A DNA stretch of 64,000 nucleotides from Mycobacterium paraterrae (GCF_022430545.2 NZ_CP092488.2:3162001-3226000), one strand, 5' to 3'. Counted from the first letter of the stretch, positions 1-8,120 are shown. Notes: generated by a model not told the origin, from the letters alone. Translations and numbers: made by a program.

Positions 1-384
1 AAACAACTTGTCGATCAACCAGATCTGCCGGGTCATCAGCGACGGATGCTCTGGGCTGGCCAGCCACTGGCCCAATGCCACCACCGCTTCGACACCCGAG
101 CGCCGCGCGGCGATGGCAAAGCTGACCGCGCTGTCGAGAGCGTGTGGGTGATAGAGCGGATTGAAGAAGAGTCGGTCCACCCCGTCCATCGCGGCCTGAA
201 CCTGTTGGATGTCAAGCATATCGGCGAGGACGATCTCGGCGCCCAATGCGCGCAGGCGATCGCTTCGCCAGTCGCCCCGGTGCACCAACGCCCTCGTCGG
301 CACACCCTTTTCCAACAATTGGGCGGCAACCGCGCCGCCGACCTTGCCCGTCGCACCGGTAACGAGCACGCGCTTGTTTGTCAT
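1..384 (-). CDS. NAD(P)-binding (NmrA/SDR-like) protein, C-terminus beyond the window
   Basis: The 128 visible residues start at ATG 384 after an AAAGGAAAG ribosome site. They open with a beta strand and the Rossmann glycine motif VTGATGKVGG (about residues 8-17), then an alternating alpha/beta pattern with ALVHRGDWR after strand 2. This is the NmrA/atypical short-chain dehydrogenase fold, which binds NAD(P) either for redox chemistry or as a sensor. The catalytic half lies off the window, so enzyme and sensor cannot be told apart. The gene diverges from a TetR gene across 113 bp containing a near-perfect palindrome, so it is probably the main target of that repressor. Confidence 0.75.
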   Translation of the reverse strand, partial: MTNKRVLVTGATGKVGGAVAAQLLEKGVPTRALVHRGDWRSDRLRALGAEIVLADMLDIQQVQAAMDGVDRLFFNPLYHPHALDSAVSFAIAARRSGVEAVVALGQWLASPEHPSLMTRQIWLIDKLF

Positions 385-412
385 CGGACTTTCCTTTCAC
401 GGTTGAAAACGT

Positions 413-439
413 GGCGATGTGACCACCGGTTACATCGCC
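413..439. promoter_or_regulatory. 27-bp inverted repeat, probable TetR operator
   Basis: Arms GGCGATGTGACC and GGTTACATCGCC flank a 3-bp centre, with one mismatch over 12 bp per arm. It lies between two divergent starts (384 and 498). A second half-site-like GATGTGACC follows at about 452-460. Position and symmetry fit a TetR dimer site controlling both directions; binding itself is inferred. Confidence 0.6.
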
Positions 440-497
440 AGTATGCGATCGGATGTGACCGTTGTCAACATTCCGGTTGGCGTGCGATGGTGAGGGT

Positions 498-1118
498 ATG
501 AGCGACGCCCCAGGCAAAAAGGGCTACCACCACGGCGCACTGCGGTCAGCGCTGGTTCAGGCCAGCATCGCGTTGGCCCGCGAGGGCGGGCCGGATCGAG
601 TGATCCTGCGCGAGGCCGCCCGCGCCGCGGGGGTGTCGCACTCAGCCGCCTACCGCCATTTCGCCGACCGTGAAGCGTTGTTGGCCGAGGTGTCGTCTGT
701 CGCCCGCAACGAGCTCGCCGAGGAGATGCGCCGACGGGTCAATCGCAGCAAGGACCCCCGCGGGCGGTTGCGAGCGGTCGGTACCGCCTATATCCACTTC
801 GCTCTCAGCGAGCCCGGCCTCTTTCGCGCCGCGTTCACCTCGCATCCGGCCACGGCCGGCGGCGACGTCCCCACGGCCGCCAACGTCGGAGCCGAGCCCT
901 TCGAGGTGCTTGGTCAAGTGCTCGACGAAGCCCAGGCCGCTGGGCTCCTGGATACTCGCCGCAGGCCGGGCGCCGAGATCGCGGTCTGGTCAGCGGTGCA
1001 CGGCCTGGCCAACCTGCTGCTCGACGGACCGTTGCCCACCAGCGACGCAGCCGTCACATTCGCCTGGGAGCAGGTCCAAGATCTCATCGAGCACGGGATG
1101 CTGAACGACGGAATTTGA
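498..1118 (+). CDS. TetR/AcrR family transcriptional regulator
   Basis: A 206-residue protein of normal TetR length. The N-terminal helix-turn-helix is clear: HHGALRSALVQASIALAREGG, then REAARAAGVSHSAAYRHFADREALL. The C-terminal half resembles the WHG/TetR_C ligand domain. I chose ATG 498, preceded by GGTGAGGG, rather than the in-frame ATG at 462, because TetR homology begins at GKKGYHHGAL. It probably represses the divergent NAD(P)-binding gene and itself through the palindrome at 413-439. The ligand is unknown. Confidence 0.85.
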   Translation: MSDAPGKKGYHHGALRSALVQASIALAREGGPDRVILREAARAAGVSHSAAYRHFADREALLAEVSSVARNELAEEMRRRVNRSKDPRGRLRAVGTAYIHFALSEPGLFRAAFTSHPATAGGDVPTAANVGAEPFEVLGQVLDEAQAAGLLDTRRRPGAEIAVWSAVHGLANLLLDGPLPTSDAAVTFAWEQVQDLIEHGMLNDGI

Positions 1119-1207
1119 TGAGGCCAAACCGGGTGATCCCGACGATCGCGGAAATGGGGCATTTGCCCGATGTGCGCGTAACCGGCCAGCGGCAAGACTC
1201 CAGGGTT

Positions 1208-1588
1208 ATGAAGCAGTGGGTCGCGGCGGCGTTGACATGCGGTGGACTGGCAGTTGCCGGACTGGTAACCGGTACCGCGAGAGCGGACGACGATTGCGGA
1301 CCGGCAGCGATGGTTGACCATGTCTGCTGGGGGCCGAATCGTTGGTGCCCGGGTGATTCCCTGCTCCACCTGACGCAGAACCACGTTTACCAGCCGGTGA
1401 CCTGGGACATGTCTGTGTGCCACACCTACTATCACGTCGCACCCGAGCAGGCCAACCAAGGCCAAGGGATTTATGAGGGGCCCAATCCGCCTCCGCCGCA
1501 GTCTCTTCCGGGGCGAGGGCCCTATCTGCCGCCGCCGCCGGGGACGTGCTGGAACATGTGGATCCCGGGACCCTGTCCAGGCGGCTGA
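1208..1588 (+). CDS. small secreted cysteine- and proline-rich protein
   Basis: A 126-residue protein. From ATG 1208 there is a typical signal peptide: basic start, hydrophobic stretch ALTCGGLAVAGLVTG, and a probable cut after ARA. The mature part has six cysteines, including DDDCGP, HVCWGP and RWCPGD near its N-terminus, and a C-terminal PPPPQ...PPPPGTCW tail ending GPCPGG. This suggests a disulfide-bonded exported protein. An upstream in-frame ATG at 1115 would bury the signal sequence and is less likely. The look is of conserved mycobacterial secreted proteins of unknown function, so no role is proposed. Confidence 0.7.
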   Translation: MKQWVAAALTCGGLAVAGLVTGTARADDDCGPAAMVDHVCWGPNRWCPGDSLLHLTQNHVYQPVTWDMSVCHTYYHVAPEQANQGQGIYEGPNPPPPQSLPGRGPYLPPPPGTCWNMWIPGPCPGG

Positions 1589-1594
1589 TCTGAC

Positions 1595-2008
1595 TCACAG
1601 TCCCACGATCACGATCACGACGCCGACCACGATGGCCACCGACAGCGACAGAAGCAGGAAGCCGAAGACGCCCTCCTTGACCTTTGAGGCTTCGTGGTCG
1701 CCCGCGGCGATCGGAGTCAGTTTGCGGCCGGCACCCCAGATGGCCGCGAGGAGTGTGCCCGCCCAGTTGGCGTAGGCGGAGTACACGATCAGCCACTCCG
1801 CTGTCACAGCCCAGGCGTGGCTCAGCTGGACGTGTGGCCAGAGCAAACCGAGCAGTACGAGAAACATGCCGTTGAGCACGCCTTCAAGGTGGCTGGTCAA
1901 TCCCATTCGCGGGTTCTTCACCTTCGGAACGACGAAGCCGGTGACCAATCCGAAGACGAAGAGGATGAGCCCGAGCTTGCACAGCAGCGTCTGCATGAAG
2001 CGGAGCAT
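1595..2008 (-). CDS. hydroxylaminobenzene mutase / styrene-oxide-isomerase-like membrane protein
   Basis: A 137-residue integral membrane protein with about four hydrophobic segments. The family hallmark is NPRMGLTSHLEGVLNGM (about residues 29-45), followed by a WLIVYSAYANWAGTLLAA segment and a GRKLTPIA motif. This pattern is typical of hydroxylaminobenzene mutase (HabA/HabB) and the related membrane styrene oxide isomerase. Those enzymes are cofactor-poor membrane isomerases acting on N-hydroxylated aromatics or epoxides. ATG 2008 starts exactly at the family N-terminus. A TATATT-like -10 element lies at 2072-2077 on this strand. The substrate cannot be read from sequence. The neighbouring P450 remnant hints at former aromatic or xenobiotic chemistry. 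Confidence 0.75.
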   Translation of the reverse strand: MLRFMQTLLCKLGLILFVFGLVTGFVVPKVKNPRMGLTSHLEGVLNGMFLVLLGLLWPHVQLSHAWAVTAEWLIVYSAYANWAGTLLAAIWGAGRKLTPIAAGDHEASKVKEGVFGFLLLSLSVAIVVGVVIVIVGL

Positions 2009-2125
2009 ATGCGGCTCACCGAAGATCTGCCCAGGGTTTGCTGGCGCGCTGCCACACCCCGATGCAAACCAAATATAAATGCAGCGGCTGGTGACGTTTG
2101 CGGCTAAGCGCAGCAAAGGGGCTGA

Positions 2126-2763
2126 AGGGGAATACGTAGACATGGAACAGCTTTCGAGGACTTCGGGGCTTTCGACGACGCGATCTCCGGCGATGTGGGC
2201 GCAGCTGAGATCGACGGCGAGAAGCTCACCAACGAGGAGATCTTCTCGTTTCTGCGACTGCTGTGCCCGCCGGCGTCGAGACCACGCACCGCTCCTTGGG
2301 CAGCCTATTGCTCGGGCTGCTGTCGAACCCGGAGCAACTGGACGCAATCCGGGCTGACCGTTCACTGATCCCGCAGGCGATCGAGGAGGGGGTGCGATGG
2401 GAGCCGCCGCTGCTCACCATCACCCGCGTGACCACTCGCGACACCGAGCTCGGCGGCGTCAAGATTCCCGCCGGCGCGACGGTCATGCCGATGCTCGGTG
2501 CGGCGAATCGTCAGGAAGACCGCTATGAAGACCCCGACACCTTCGACATTTTCCGGCCGGCCAAGTCGAACCTCGGGTGGGGGCACGGCGTCCACGTCTG
2601 CCTGGGCATGCACCTGGCACGGCTGGAAATGCGCACCGCGATCAACCTGCTGCTGGACCGGCTGCCCAACCTGCGGCTCGATCCCGACGCCGACGATCCG
2701 CATGTCCGCGGCCAGGTCTTTCGGTCGCCGACGTCGGTGCCGGTGCTCTTCGATCCGCAATAG
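2126..2763 (+). pseudogene. cytochrome P450 remnant, 5'-truncated and frameshifted
   Basis: Only the C-terminal half of a P450 remains. The second reading frame (2263-2763) holds the I-helix end PAGVETTHRS, the ExxR motif in EEGVRWEP and the haem loop GWGHGVHVCLG with its cysteine ligand. The preceding P450 residues (IDGEKLTNEEIFSFLRLL) are in another frame, joined at about 2261-2265. Restoring one base there gives the expected LRLLLPAGVETT. No start or N-terminal 180-200 residues exist, because a stop lies at 2123-2125. This is a decayed gene. A sequencing error could explain the frameshift but not the missing 5' half. Confidence 0.85.
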
Positions 2764-2811
2764 ATCGCCGATATGGCCTTTACATTGACGGGCACAGTCG
2801 TAAAGTCCTAA

Positions 2812-2839
2812 CTGAGCGTCTGCTCAACGTTTCGCTCAG
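2812..2839. promoter_or_regulatory. operator-like inverted repeats before the hotdog/DapA/CaiB operon
   Basis: A perfect palindrome TGAGC-GTCT-GCTCA lies at 2813-2826. A wider pair CTGAGCG...CGCTCAG (2812-2818 and 2833-2839) runs into the AGGAGG ribosome site of the gene starting at 2845. A TTGACG -35-like hexamer sits at 2785-2790. A repressor bound here would block both transcription start and ribosome loading. No regulator gene is adjacent. Confidence 0.45.
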
Positions 2840-2844
2840 GAGGA

Positions 2845-3726
2845 ATGCCACGATTGTCCGGACCGCTGCGAGACATCAGAGAATTCCTGGGCGACCCTGA
2901 CGCCTATCGAGATGAGCTGTATCGGCGCTGGACGGGGCTGCTGAGTTATCGCTACATCGGGCGCAACCACTCGGCGATGAACATCGGCGACACCGACGAC
3001 ACGGTCGTGATCCGCCGCGACATGCGCAACGAAGCAGGCGGAATCATGGTGGCGCCATTGGCGATCGCATCGCCGGAGGGTTGCCAGACCGACATGGTGG
3101 CGGTCCCCAACCCAGTGATCGCCTCTGTGCAGATCGTGGATCCCGGCTACGACGTCACACGGGTCGAGATCGTGGGCTCCGGCAATGTCCACCAAGGCCG
3201 AACGATGGGCTACGGGCGATGCAAGATCGTCGACGCCGACAATCCGGAACGCGTGATCGCCTTCAACGAGGGCCAGGGCGCGATCATCGGCATCCCGCCG
3301 GAAGGCCTTGGCAAAATGGATGTTTCGGGCACTGAGTTGGTGATCGAGGATACCCCCGACCTGCCGCCACTATGGCAGGCATTCGGCGCGTCCAAGCGCC
3401 CGGACGATCGTTGGCAGTTGCCGGCGCTCAGCGTGGAGTTGGCCTCGCCGGATGCGGCCCTGCACATCGGACCGCAGCATGTGGTGCTGGAAACCGCCGC
3501 GATCGATCTGGCCGCCGAGGCAGTGGGAACCCGCAAGCTGCAGGTGGTGAGTTGGCACGTGATGTTCATGTCGCGCGGCAAAGTCGGCCCGTTCCGGGTA
3601 GAGGGCACCGCCCATGTGGGTGGATCGGGCAGGGTCGGCGTACGCATGCTGCTGCACGACGAGGGCAATGCCGACAAACCGGTGACGTCCGCTGCGGCCA
3701 TCTTCGACATCGTGGAGCGCACATGA
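2845..3726 (+). CDS. double-hotdog-fold protein (acyl-CoA thioesterase/hydratase-like)
   Basis: A 293-residue protein with a strong AGGAGG ribosome site just before ATG 2845. The C-terminal third (SWHVMFMSRGKVGPF then VGVRMLLHDEG and AAAIFDIVE) reads like a PaaI-type hotdog domain. The middle (LAIASPEG...QGRTMGYGRCKIVDAD) looks like a second, more divergent one. Hotdog proteins usually hydrolyse or hydrate acyl-CoA thioesters, but I see no clear catalytic motif, so the activity is open. The stop overlaps the next start (ATGA, 3723-3726). It is therefore translated with a DapA-family lyase and, 33 bp later, a CoA-transferase, which suggests handling of a CoA-bound acyl intermediate. Confidence 0.6.
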   Translation: MPRLSGPLRDIREFLGDPDAYRDELYRRWTGLLSYRYIGRNHSAMNIGDTDDTVVIRRDMRNEAGGIMVAPLAIASPEGCQTDMVAVPNPVIASVQIVDPGYDVTRVEIVGSGNVHQGRTMGYGRCKIVDADNPERVIAFNEGQGAIIGIPPEGLGKMDVSGTELVIEDTPDLPPLWQAFGASKRPDDRWQLPALSVELASPDAALHIGPQHVVLETAAIDLAAEAVGTRKLQVVSWHVMFMSRGKVGPFRVEGTAHVGGSGRVGVRMLLHDEGNADKPVTSAAAIFDIVERT

Positions 3727-4730
3727 CCAACGCCAGAGATGCTCGCCAGTGGGCGCGCAATGCGTTGCGCGGCATCGGCAATTCGCTGTACACCCCGTTC
3801 AGCGGGCCCGACGGTGACGACATCGACTGGGACGCCTACCGCACCCTGGTCCGGCACTGCGTGGGCACCCTCGGCCACCCCATGCTGTGGGTGACCAGCG
3901 GCGTTGCAGAATTCTGGTCGCTGACCATCGCCGAACGAAAGAAGTTGCTGGAGATCGCTATTGACGAGGCTCGCAGCATCGATCCCGGCGTAGTCGTACA
4001 GTCGTGCACCGCGGCGATGTCGGCCAAAGACTGCCTTGAGCTGACTCAGCACGCCGAACAGGCCGGCGCCGACATTGTTTACCTCCAGACCCCGATGATG
4101 GAATTGCACGGCGGCGAGGGGGTATTGAACTTCTTCCGTTATATCGCCGACCGGACCGATATCGCGCTCGGGATGTTCAACTCGCCCAGCTCGGGTTATG
4201 TACTCTCCGCGCAGGAGAGCGCTCGAATCGTCGAAGAAGTCCCTGCGGTGTGCGCCACCAAGGAGGGTGCCTTCCGGCCGCACCAGAGTCGGATGCTGCA
4301 TGAGCTCGCGCCGGATCTCGTTATCTGGGAATGTGATACGACCGTCTACCGGGCCGGGTGGCTACGGTCCGGCATCGTCGGCCCGGCCCAACTCGGTACC
4401 ACCGGCTACCTCTCCGAGACCGCGGAGAAGCGAGTGCTGTCTCAATACTGGGATTTGGTCTGGAACGACAAGCTGGTCGAGGCAATGGATTTCGCCAAGG
4501 AATCCGGTATCGACCAGTTCGAACTCGACATACGTGGCTGGTTCACCCGCTATCCCGGCCGGCCGGACTACTTCACGCACTGGGGCGGCGCGTTCAAGTA
4601 CGCCGCGTCGGTGGTCGGACTCCCAATCGGCTCCTACCCGGAATCTCGACCGCCGCAGGCCGCGTTGCCCGAGCAGGCGCGCGTCGACATCCGCGCGGCG
4701 TACCGTCGTTTCGGACTCATTGGGGCATAA
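3723..4730 (+). CDS. DapA-superfamily (N-acetylneuraminate lyase-like) aldolase/lyase
   Basis: A 335-residue TIM-barrel protein of the dihydrodipicolinate synthase superfamily. The N-terminus SLYTPFSGPDG...DWDAYRTLVRHCV and the WVTSGVAEFWSLTIAERKKLLEIA block (TSGVAEFW in place of the usual GTTGE) are typical. The Schiff-base lysine is in VCATKEGA. The tyrosine normally found in the YNxP motif is phenylalanine here (GMFNSPSSG), so the proton-relay chemistry of true DapA is altered. This is not the lysine-pathway enzyme; it more likely cleaves or forms a C-C bond in a catabolic route. It overlaps the upstream hotdog gene by 4 bp. Confidence 0.75.
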   Translation: MTNARDARQWARNALRGIGNSLYTPFSGPDGDDIDWDAYRTLVRHCVGTLGHPMLWVTSGVAEFWSLTIAERKKLLEIAIDEARSIDPGVVVQSCTAAMSAKDCLELTQHAEQAGADIVYLQTPMMELHGGEGVLNFFRYIADRTDIALGMFNSPSSGYVLSAQESARIVEEVPAVCATKEGAFRPHQSRMLHELAPDLVIWECDTTVYRAGWLRSGIVGPAQLGTTGYLSETAEKRVLSQYWDLVWNDKLVEAMDFAKESGIDQFELDIRGWFTRYPGRPDYFTHWGGAFKYAASVVGLPIGSYPESRPPQAALPEQARVDIRAAYRRFGLIGA

Positions 4731-4763
4731 CTTGGAAACTATTGCGAATTCGGAGGATTCGGC

Positions 4764-5984
4764 ATGACTGACGCCAGACCACTGAGCGGTATTCGCGTGC
4801 TCGAAGTCGCGGCCTGGACATTCGTTCCCGCGGCCGGCGCGGTGCTGGCCGAGTGGGGCGCCGACGTGATCAAGGTGGAACCACGCGAGGGCGGCGACCC
4901 GCAGCGCGGACTGGTCACCATGGGTCTCATCCCGGGCGGGCCGACCGCCGTCAACTACATGATCGAAATGCCGAACCGTGGGAAGCGATCCATCGGCATC
5001 GACCTGACCACGCCGGGCGGTCAGGAGGTCGTGCACGAACTGGCGAAGTCCAGCGATGTGTTCCTCACCAGCTATTTGCCCAGCCGGCGTGATCACTTCG
5101 GCATCGGCATCGAGCAGATTCGCGCCGCCAACCCCGACATCATCTATGTGCGCGGGTCCGGATACGGCCCGGACGGCGTCGATGCCGACCGCCCTGGCTA
5201 TGACGGTGTCTCCTTCTGGTCGCGCGGCGGAATCGCCGATGCGTTGACCCGCGAACTGCCGGAACCGGTGATGCAGACCCCGGCCTTCGGTGACCTGATG
5301 GGTGGGCTGACGATCGCCGGCGGGATCGCCGCTGCGCTGTACAAGCGCAAGGCGACCGGTGAGACCTCGGTCGTCGACGTGTCGCTGCTGGGCCTCGCTG
5401 CGTGGGCGATGACACCACAGGTGACGGCGGCCAACCTCTACGGTGGCGACCCGATACCGACGTTCACCCATCGCGACATGCCTAACCCGCTGGTCGGCAA
5501 CTACCAGACCAAAGACGGTCGCTTCATCACGCTGATGATGTTGCAGGGCGACAAGTTCTACCCGGAGTTCATGACGGTCATCGGGCGACCGGACCTGATC
5601 ACCGACGAGCGGTTCGCCGACGGGCACAACCGGTTCATGAACCGCGGCGAGCTGATCGACATCATGGACGCCGAATTCGCGTCGAAGACCGTCGACCAGT
5701 GGCGCGACATTCTCAAGCCGCTCTCCGGCGCCTGGGCCGTCCTGCAGAAGGCCAGCGAGTTACACGAAGACCCGGCGGTCGTTGCCAACGGATACATCCC
5801 GGAGGTGAAGGCGATGAACGGCAAGCCCTACATCCTGCCAACCAACCCGGTGCAGTTCGACGGGCATCACGTCCAGCCGACTGGCGCCCCCGAACACGGG
5901 CAGCACACCGAAGAGATCCTGCTGGACGCCGGTGTCGACTGGGACAAGATCGAGCAGTACAAGCAGGACGGGTCGATCCTCTAG
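4764..5984 (+). CDS. CaiB/BaiF (class III) CoA-transferase
   Basis: A 406-residue protein of normal family length. It begins PLSGIRVLEVAAWTFVPAAGAVLAEWGADVIKVEPREGGDP, the classic CaiB/BaiF start. It has the catalytic aspartate in the TPAFGDLMGG segment and the ATGETSVVDVSLL block. Class III enzymes move CoA between acids through an enzyme-aspartyl anhydride. A GGAGG ribosome site precedes ATG 4764. As third gene of the operon it probably activates the acid that the hotdog and lyase proteins act on. The acid is unknown. Confidence 0.85.
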   Translation: MTDARPLSGIRVLEVAAWTFVPAAGAVLAEWGADVIKVEPREGGDPQRGLVTMGLIPGGPTAVNYMIEMPNRGKRSIGIDLTTPGGQEVVHELAKSSDVFLTSYLPSRRDHFGIGIEQIRAANPDIIYVRGSGYGPDGVDADRPGYDGVSFWSRGGIADALTRELPEPVMQTPAFGDLMGGLTIAGGIAAALYKRKATGETSVVDVSLLGLAAWAMTPQVTAANLYGGDPIPTFTHRDMPNPLVGNYQTKDGRFITLMMLQGDKFYPEFMTVIGRPDLITDERFADGHNRFMNRGELIDIMDAEFASKTVDQWRDILKPLSGAWAVLQKASELHEDPAVVANGYIPEVKAMNGKPYILPTNPVQFDGHHVQPTGAPEHGQHTEEILLDAGVDWDKIEQYKQDGSIL

Positions 5985-6020
5985 GGGCCGACCCGTCCGA
6001 TGTGCTTGAAGCCGGACGAG

Positions 6021-6329
6021 CTAAGCGCTGCGCCGGATGCTGCGGGTCCGACCAATGTCGCGCTTGAGCAGCAACTCACGCTCGGTCTCGGACAGACCGC
6101 CCCAAATCCCGTAGGGCTCGCCCACATCGAGGGCGTGCGTGCGGCACTGCGTCATCACCGGGCAGCTGCGGCACATCTCCTTGGCCCGGCGCTCACGCTG
6201 CAGGCGCGCCCGGCCACGCTCGCCGTCCGGATGGAAGAACACCGACGAATCCACGCCGCGGCACAGTCCCTGTAATTGCCAGTCCCAGATGTCTGCATTC
6301 GGGCCTGGTAGTTGTTCCGGTTGCGGCAT
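6021..6329 (-). CDS. whiB3: WhiB-family iron-sulfur transcriptional regulator WhiB3
   Basis: 102 residues, matching M. tuberculosis WhiB3 nearly end to end as remembered (start MPQPEQLPGPNADIW, end RSIRRSA). The four [4Fe-4S] ligands are Cys23, Cys53, Cys56 and Cys62 (CRSCPVMTQC). The G[IV]WGG turn is present as YGIWGGLSE and is followed by a basic DNA-binding tail. WhiB3 senses redox state and nitric oxide, partners with the principal sigma factor, and controls lipid anabolism and virulence functions. An AGAGGGA ribosome site precedes the ATG. It diverges from the sigD operon, an arrangement shared with M. tuberculosis. Confidence 0.95.
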   Translation of the reverse strand: MPQPEQLPGPNADIWDWQLQGLCRGVDSSVFFHPDGERGRARLQRERRAKEMCRSCPVMTQCRTHALDVGEPYGIWGGLSETERELLLKRDIGRTRSIRRSA

Positions 6330-6645
6330 TGAAGTCCCTCTCTACGCGCCCATGATCAGGTCGAGCGGGTCATCGGTGACTACTCGTCGCGACAAACGTA
6401 GAGGCGCTAGGGAATTCCCGTCAATATGCTTCACTGTGCTGAATGCCCAAGTGCGGCATGGGAATTTACCTCGATTTCATCGAGGCGCGCGATCGGTTGA
6501 GCGGAGGAATGCATGTTCAGCGCACTCGACGCGGAAATGCCGCAGCGTAAGGCGAAATCGTGCCGCATGCATAACGAATACGATCATCGTCGCATTTAAT
6601 ACCGGTGTAACCCAGAAACCATGAAGTCTTAACGAATACGGCGCC
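6330..6645. other. 316-bp divergent regulatory region between whiB3 and the sigD operon
   Basis: No credible gene is present. Visible structure: a perfect 7-bp-stem hairpin CCTCGAT-TTC-ATCGAGG at 6469-6485, a GGGAATTCCC palindrome near 6412, and an 11-bp direct repeat TAACGAATACG at 6572-6582 and 6630-6640, the second copy ending 6 bp before the GTG at 6646. I could not assign a clear SigD-type promoter. Confidence 0.5.
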
Positions 6646-7458
6646 GTGATAGATATCTCTCACAACTTGTCCGATGCGTCGGACGTGGCGGCGGCCGCCT
6701 TCGGTGACCAGCCCGGTCGTTGGCCGTTGCCGTCGGCAAGAACACCGGCCCAGCGCTGGTTGCGGGCGGTCGCGGCCGGGGGACAGGGACGCTACGGCAG
6801 CGCTTCCTCAGACCTTGCGGCGTTGGTCCGGGCCCACCCGTCGGGCCGCCTCGCTTCGCTCGCCCACAGTACGCAGGCGTCCTTTCTGCGCCAGCTGGGC
6901 TGGCACGACCGGGCTCGCGGCTTCGACGGTCGCGCACTGGGGCTGGCGGCCGATGACCCCGAGGCGGTCGGCGACGCGCTGACCGGGCTCGCGGCCGACG
7001 CACTGGGCGTCGGGCGGTTGTCCACCTCGGCGATGCTGCTGGTGCGCGCGGACCCGTTCGTGGCGAATGCGCCGCACCGGCTGGCGGTCCGGCGGTCATG
7101 GGTCGCGGCCGAGCTGGCGATGGTCAGCGGTGACGGCGCTGCCGCGGTGCGCCATGCCGAGACCGCCGTCGAATTAGCAGCGGCCACCCTCGACGGCGCG
7201 GCCCGGCACGGGGCCAAGAGCCGGGTGGTGCTTGCCGCGGCCCTGTGCAGCGCCGGCGCCGTGGACCGCGCGCGATCCGTCGCCGACGCCGCTTTCGAGC
7301 TCACCGGCGAGTTGGGCCTGGTCCCGCTGCGCTGGGCGCTGGCCTGCCTGCTTGTCGACCTGTCGGTCGGCGAAGACAGGCTTGCCGAGTTGCGGGGCGT
7401 CCGGGACGACTGCGCGCGCCGCGTCGAGCACTGGGGTGGGAGCTGGCGACGGCCATGA
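6646..7458 (+). CDS. alanine-rich helical-repeat protein (Rv3415c-like)
   Basis: A 270-residue soluble protein made almost entirely of Ala/Leu/Arg-rich amphipathic helices (for example TQASFLRQLGWHDRARGFDGRAL and AKSRVVLAAALCSAGAVDRA). It looks like a tetratricopeptide-type repeat, but without consensus residues strong enough to count repeats. By position and length it matches Rv3415c, the gene before sigD in M. tuberculosis. GTG 6646 is the only good start. The stop overlaps the sigD start by ATGA, so the two are translationally coupled. Its function is unknown; a role in SigD control is only inferred from coupling. Confidence 0.75.
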   Translation: MIDISHNLSDASDVAAAAFGDQPGRWPLPSARTPAQRWLRAVAAGGQGRYGSASSDLAALVRAHPSGRLASLAHSTQASFLRQLGWHDRARGFDGRALGLAADDPEAVGDALTGLAADALGVGRLSTSAMLLVRADPFVANAPHRLAVRRSWVAAELAMVSGDGAAAVRHAETAVELAAATLDGAARHGAKSRVVLAAALCSAGAVDRARSVADAAFELTGELGLVPLRWALACLLVDLSVGEDRLAELRGVRDDCARRVEHWGGSWRRP

Positions 7459-8120
7459 CTGCTCACGACTCGTTATTGTCGAGACGACACCCCACCGGGC
7501 CGGGAGCCGCCCGGCCCGTAACGCTGGAGACGTTGCCGCCGATGACAACGCAGGAGGAACGTCTCGACGCGATTGTCGCCGACGCCATCGCAGGCGATCG
7601 GGACGCGCTTCGAGAGGTTCTGGAAACCATCCGTCCGATCGTGGTCCGCTACTGCCGCGCGCGCATTGGGGCTTTCGAGCGGAGCGGTCTATCGGCCGAC
7701 GATGTGGCGCAGGAGGTGTGCTTGGCCGCCGTCATGGCGTTGCCGCGCTACCGAGATCGCGGCCGCCCTTTCCTCGCGTTCGTGTACGGCATCGCCGCAC
7801 ACAAGGTCGCCGACGCCTACCGCGCTGTGGGCCGCGATCTGTCCTACCCGACCGATTCCGTTCCCGAGCGGTTGTCCGGTGAGCCAGGTCCCGAGCAGTC
7901 GGTGATTGATGCCGACTCGGTGACCCGAATGAGCGAGCTGCTCGACGTCCTGCCCGACAGGCAACGCGAGATCTTAATCCTGCGCGTGGTCGTCGGGCTG
8001 AGCGCGGAGGAAACCGCCGAAGCCGTCGGCAGCACTGCCGGAGCTGTGCGCGTCGCCCAGCACCGCGCGCTGACGCGGCTCAAGGCCGTGATCACCGCGG
8101 CGGGACGTGATTATGTCTGA
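7455..8120 (+). CDS. sigD: ECF RNA polymerase sigma factor SigD
   Basis: The conserved part matches mycobacterial SigD: region 2 (PIVVRYCRARIGAFERSGLSADDVAQEVCLA then FLAFVYGIAAHKVADAYR) and region 4 (LPDRQREILILRVVVGLSAEETAEAVGSTAGAVRVAQHRAL). Translation could start at ATG 7455 (221 aa, ATGA overlap with the upstream gene) or ATG 7542 (192 aa, after CCGCCG). I prefer 7455 because of the coupling and because the known protein has a similar leader; only the N-terminal tail is affected. SigD directs stationary-phase and ribosomal-gene transcription and is held by RsdA, encoded next. Confidence 0.93.
   Translation: MTAHDSLLSRRHPTGPGAARPVTLETLPPMTTQEERLDAIVADAIAGDRDALREVLETIRPIVVRYCRARIGAFERSGLSADDVAQEVCLAAVMALPRYRDRGRPFLAFVYGIAAHKVADAYRAVGRDLSYPTDSVPERLSGEPGPEQSVIDADSVTRMSELLDVLPDRQREILILRVVVGLSAEETAEAVGSTAGAVRVAQHRALTRLKAVITAAGRDYV

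Noticed and set aside
3210..4301. 363-codon minus-strand frame across the hotdog and DapA-like genes
   Set aside because: It is a mirror frame of two well-supported genes with no domain content of its own.
6139..6624. 161-codon plus-strand frame over whiB3 and its upstream region
   Set aside because: It is antisense to whiB3 and has no family features.
6600..6645. SigD-type autoregulatory promoter upstream of the sigD operon
   Set aside because: TAACG occurs in the direct repeats but no CGAT-type -10 at proper spacing was found.
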